Of a DNA stretch of 5,156 nt, positions 4,808 to 5,156 are shown piece by piece. This DNA comes from Desulfuromonadaceae bacterium UBA2294 (GTDB taxonomy: Bacteria > Desulfobacterota > Desulfuromonadia > Desulfuromonadales > UBA2294), in assembly GCA_002345625.1 (NCBI GenBank), contig DDWE01000101.1, forward strand, positions 1 through 5,156. Direction: 5' to 3'. The notes beneath the pieces are model-generated. The model made no database searches. It had not been told where the DNA came from and saw only the letters and a list, made by a program, of their open reading frames with translations. The stretch's first letter is position 1, and every line of letters begins with the position of its first letter. Position numbers and translations under genes: made by a program.

Positions 4808-4859
4808 CTCGGGGAGGCATAAAAAGTGAGGGCTCACGGCTTTATCGCTGTGAGCCCTA
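4808..4859 (+). repeat. right copy of 52-bp direct repeat, candidate distal attachment site
   Basis: This copy carries CTCGGGGAGGCATAA, matching the tRNA-Asn 3' end with one change in the CCA region, and a second hairpin. The hairpin arms GGGCTCACGGC (4830-4840) and GCTGTGAGCCC (4847-4857) differ from the left copy by one base that turns an A-T pair into G-T. TATTTATAT follows, so it may still terminate transcription. No other tRNA arm is recognisable upstream, so this is not a second tRNA gene. With 2839-2890 it bounds the hipA-hipB cassette. The 8 mismatches imply an old event or a related rather than identical incoming site. Confidence 0.6.
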
Positions 4860-5089
4860 TTTATATCTGCAGCACTTACTCCCCATCCCCTCCCACCCAG
4901 GTCAGAGCCGATATCCCCCCTCAATGTCAGAGCTTCATGTACAACCCTGCAGATCCGCTCTTTTCACCTACAGTCGTAAACCCCTTTACGAAAAAGACTT
5001 GAGTGGTTAGTATTGCAAGGCGTGCAGCCAGTCACACTCCCACACATCAGTATCGTGACTGAACCATCGTCCTTTCCGGGAAGAATCGT
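4860..5089. other. non-coding stretch right of the cassette
   Basis: No convincing gene lies here. An open frame through 4744-5010 crosses the repeat and has the look of chance coding (Pro, Ser and Arg rich, no ribosome-binding site). AGTCAC (5030-5035) and GTGACT (5055-5060) form a short inverted repeat before the next gene. I see no clear promoter for that gene. Confidence 0.5.
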
Positions 5090-5156
5090 ATGATGTACTC
5101 CTCATTTCGAGTCACACTGACGATCACGATTCTTCTTCTCCTTTGCTTCCTGATCA
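5090..5156 (+). CDS. start of an unidentified membrane or secreted protein (3' end outside window)
   Basis: Two adjacent ATG codons (5090 and 5093) open a frame that runs to the window edge; GGGAAG (5078-5083) lies six bases before the first. The 22 visible residues, beginning MMYSSFRVTLTITILLLL, consist of a short head with one arginine and a long hydrophobic stretch from about residue 8 on. This is the shape of an N-terminal membrane anchor or signal peptide. Sensor kinases and chemoreceptors often start so, but nothing here identifies the family. A 9-bp inverted repeat (5081-5089 with 5126-5134) brackets the start codon. It lies outside the tRNA-derived repeat, so it probably belongs to the ancestral chromosome. 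Confidence 0.55.
   Translation, partial: MMYSSFRVTLTITILLLLCFLI

Noticed and set aside
4744..5010. 88-codon + strand open frame at the right repeat
   Set aside because: It spans the tRNA-derived repeat and hairpin, has low-complexity Pro/Ser/Arg composition and no ribosome-binding site.
1..5156. CRISPR array or tandem repeat array
   Set aside because: No regularly spaced identical repeats with unique spacers; the 42/52/42 array is of short palindromes at an operon start.

Overview
The window looks like chromosomal DNA of an anaerobic bacterium from the Desulfuromonadota / former Deltaproteobacteria (a Geobacter-, Desulfuromonas- or Pelobacter-like organism). The grounds are the end of an oxygen-sensitive pyruvate:ferredoxin oxidoreductase, an mglB-mglA pair very close to the Myxococcus proteins, fairly GC-rich genes, and an ordinary bacterial tRNA-Asn. 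The lineage is an inference; no species can be named from the sequence alone.

Left half (1-2850), all on the + strand: the last 133 codons of PFOR and its terminator; a well-formed sigma70-type promoter and the two-gene operon mglB-mglA (polarity GTPase and its Roadblock partner), closed by a strong terminator; a spermidine-synthase-like, SAM-binding-fold protein; then a tRNA-Asn(GTT) with its own near-consensus promoter and a bidirectional terminator hairpin.

Right half (2851-4859): a two-gene cassette on the - strand, a HipA-family kinase followed 20 bp later by a small Xre/HipB-like DNA-binding protein. The order is toxin first, the reverse of classical hipBA. The AT-rich region at the 5' end of hipA holds four copies of a 16-bp operator-like palindrome (best copy ATTCACTATAGTGAAT) whose centres lie 42, 52 and 42 bp apart, so all four fall on roughly one face of the DNA. 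The cassette is bracketed by a 52-bp imperfect direct repeat, 44 of 52 identical. The repeat consists of the 3' end of the tRNA-Asn gene plus its terminator. This suggests insertion of a small accessory element at the tRNA gene, although no integrase is present.

Right edge (4860-5156): about 230 bp with no supported gene, then the first 22 codons of a + strand gene whose N-terminus is a membrane anchor or signal peptide. The most notable part of the window is the hipA-hipB cassette with its phased operator array and its tRNA-derived boundaries.
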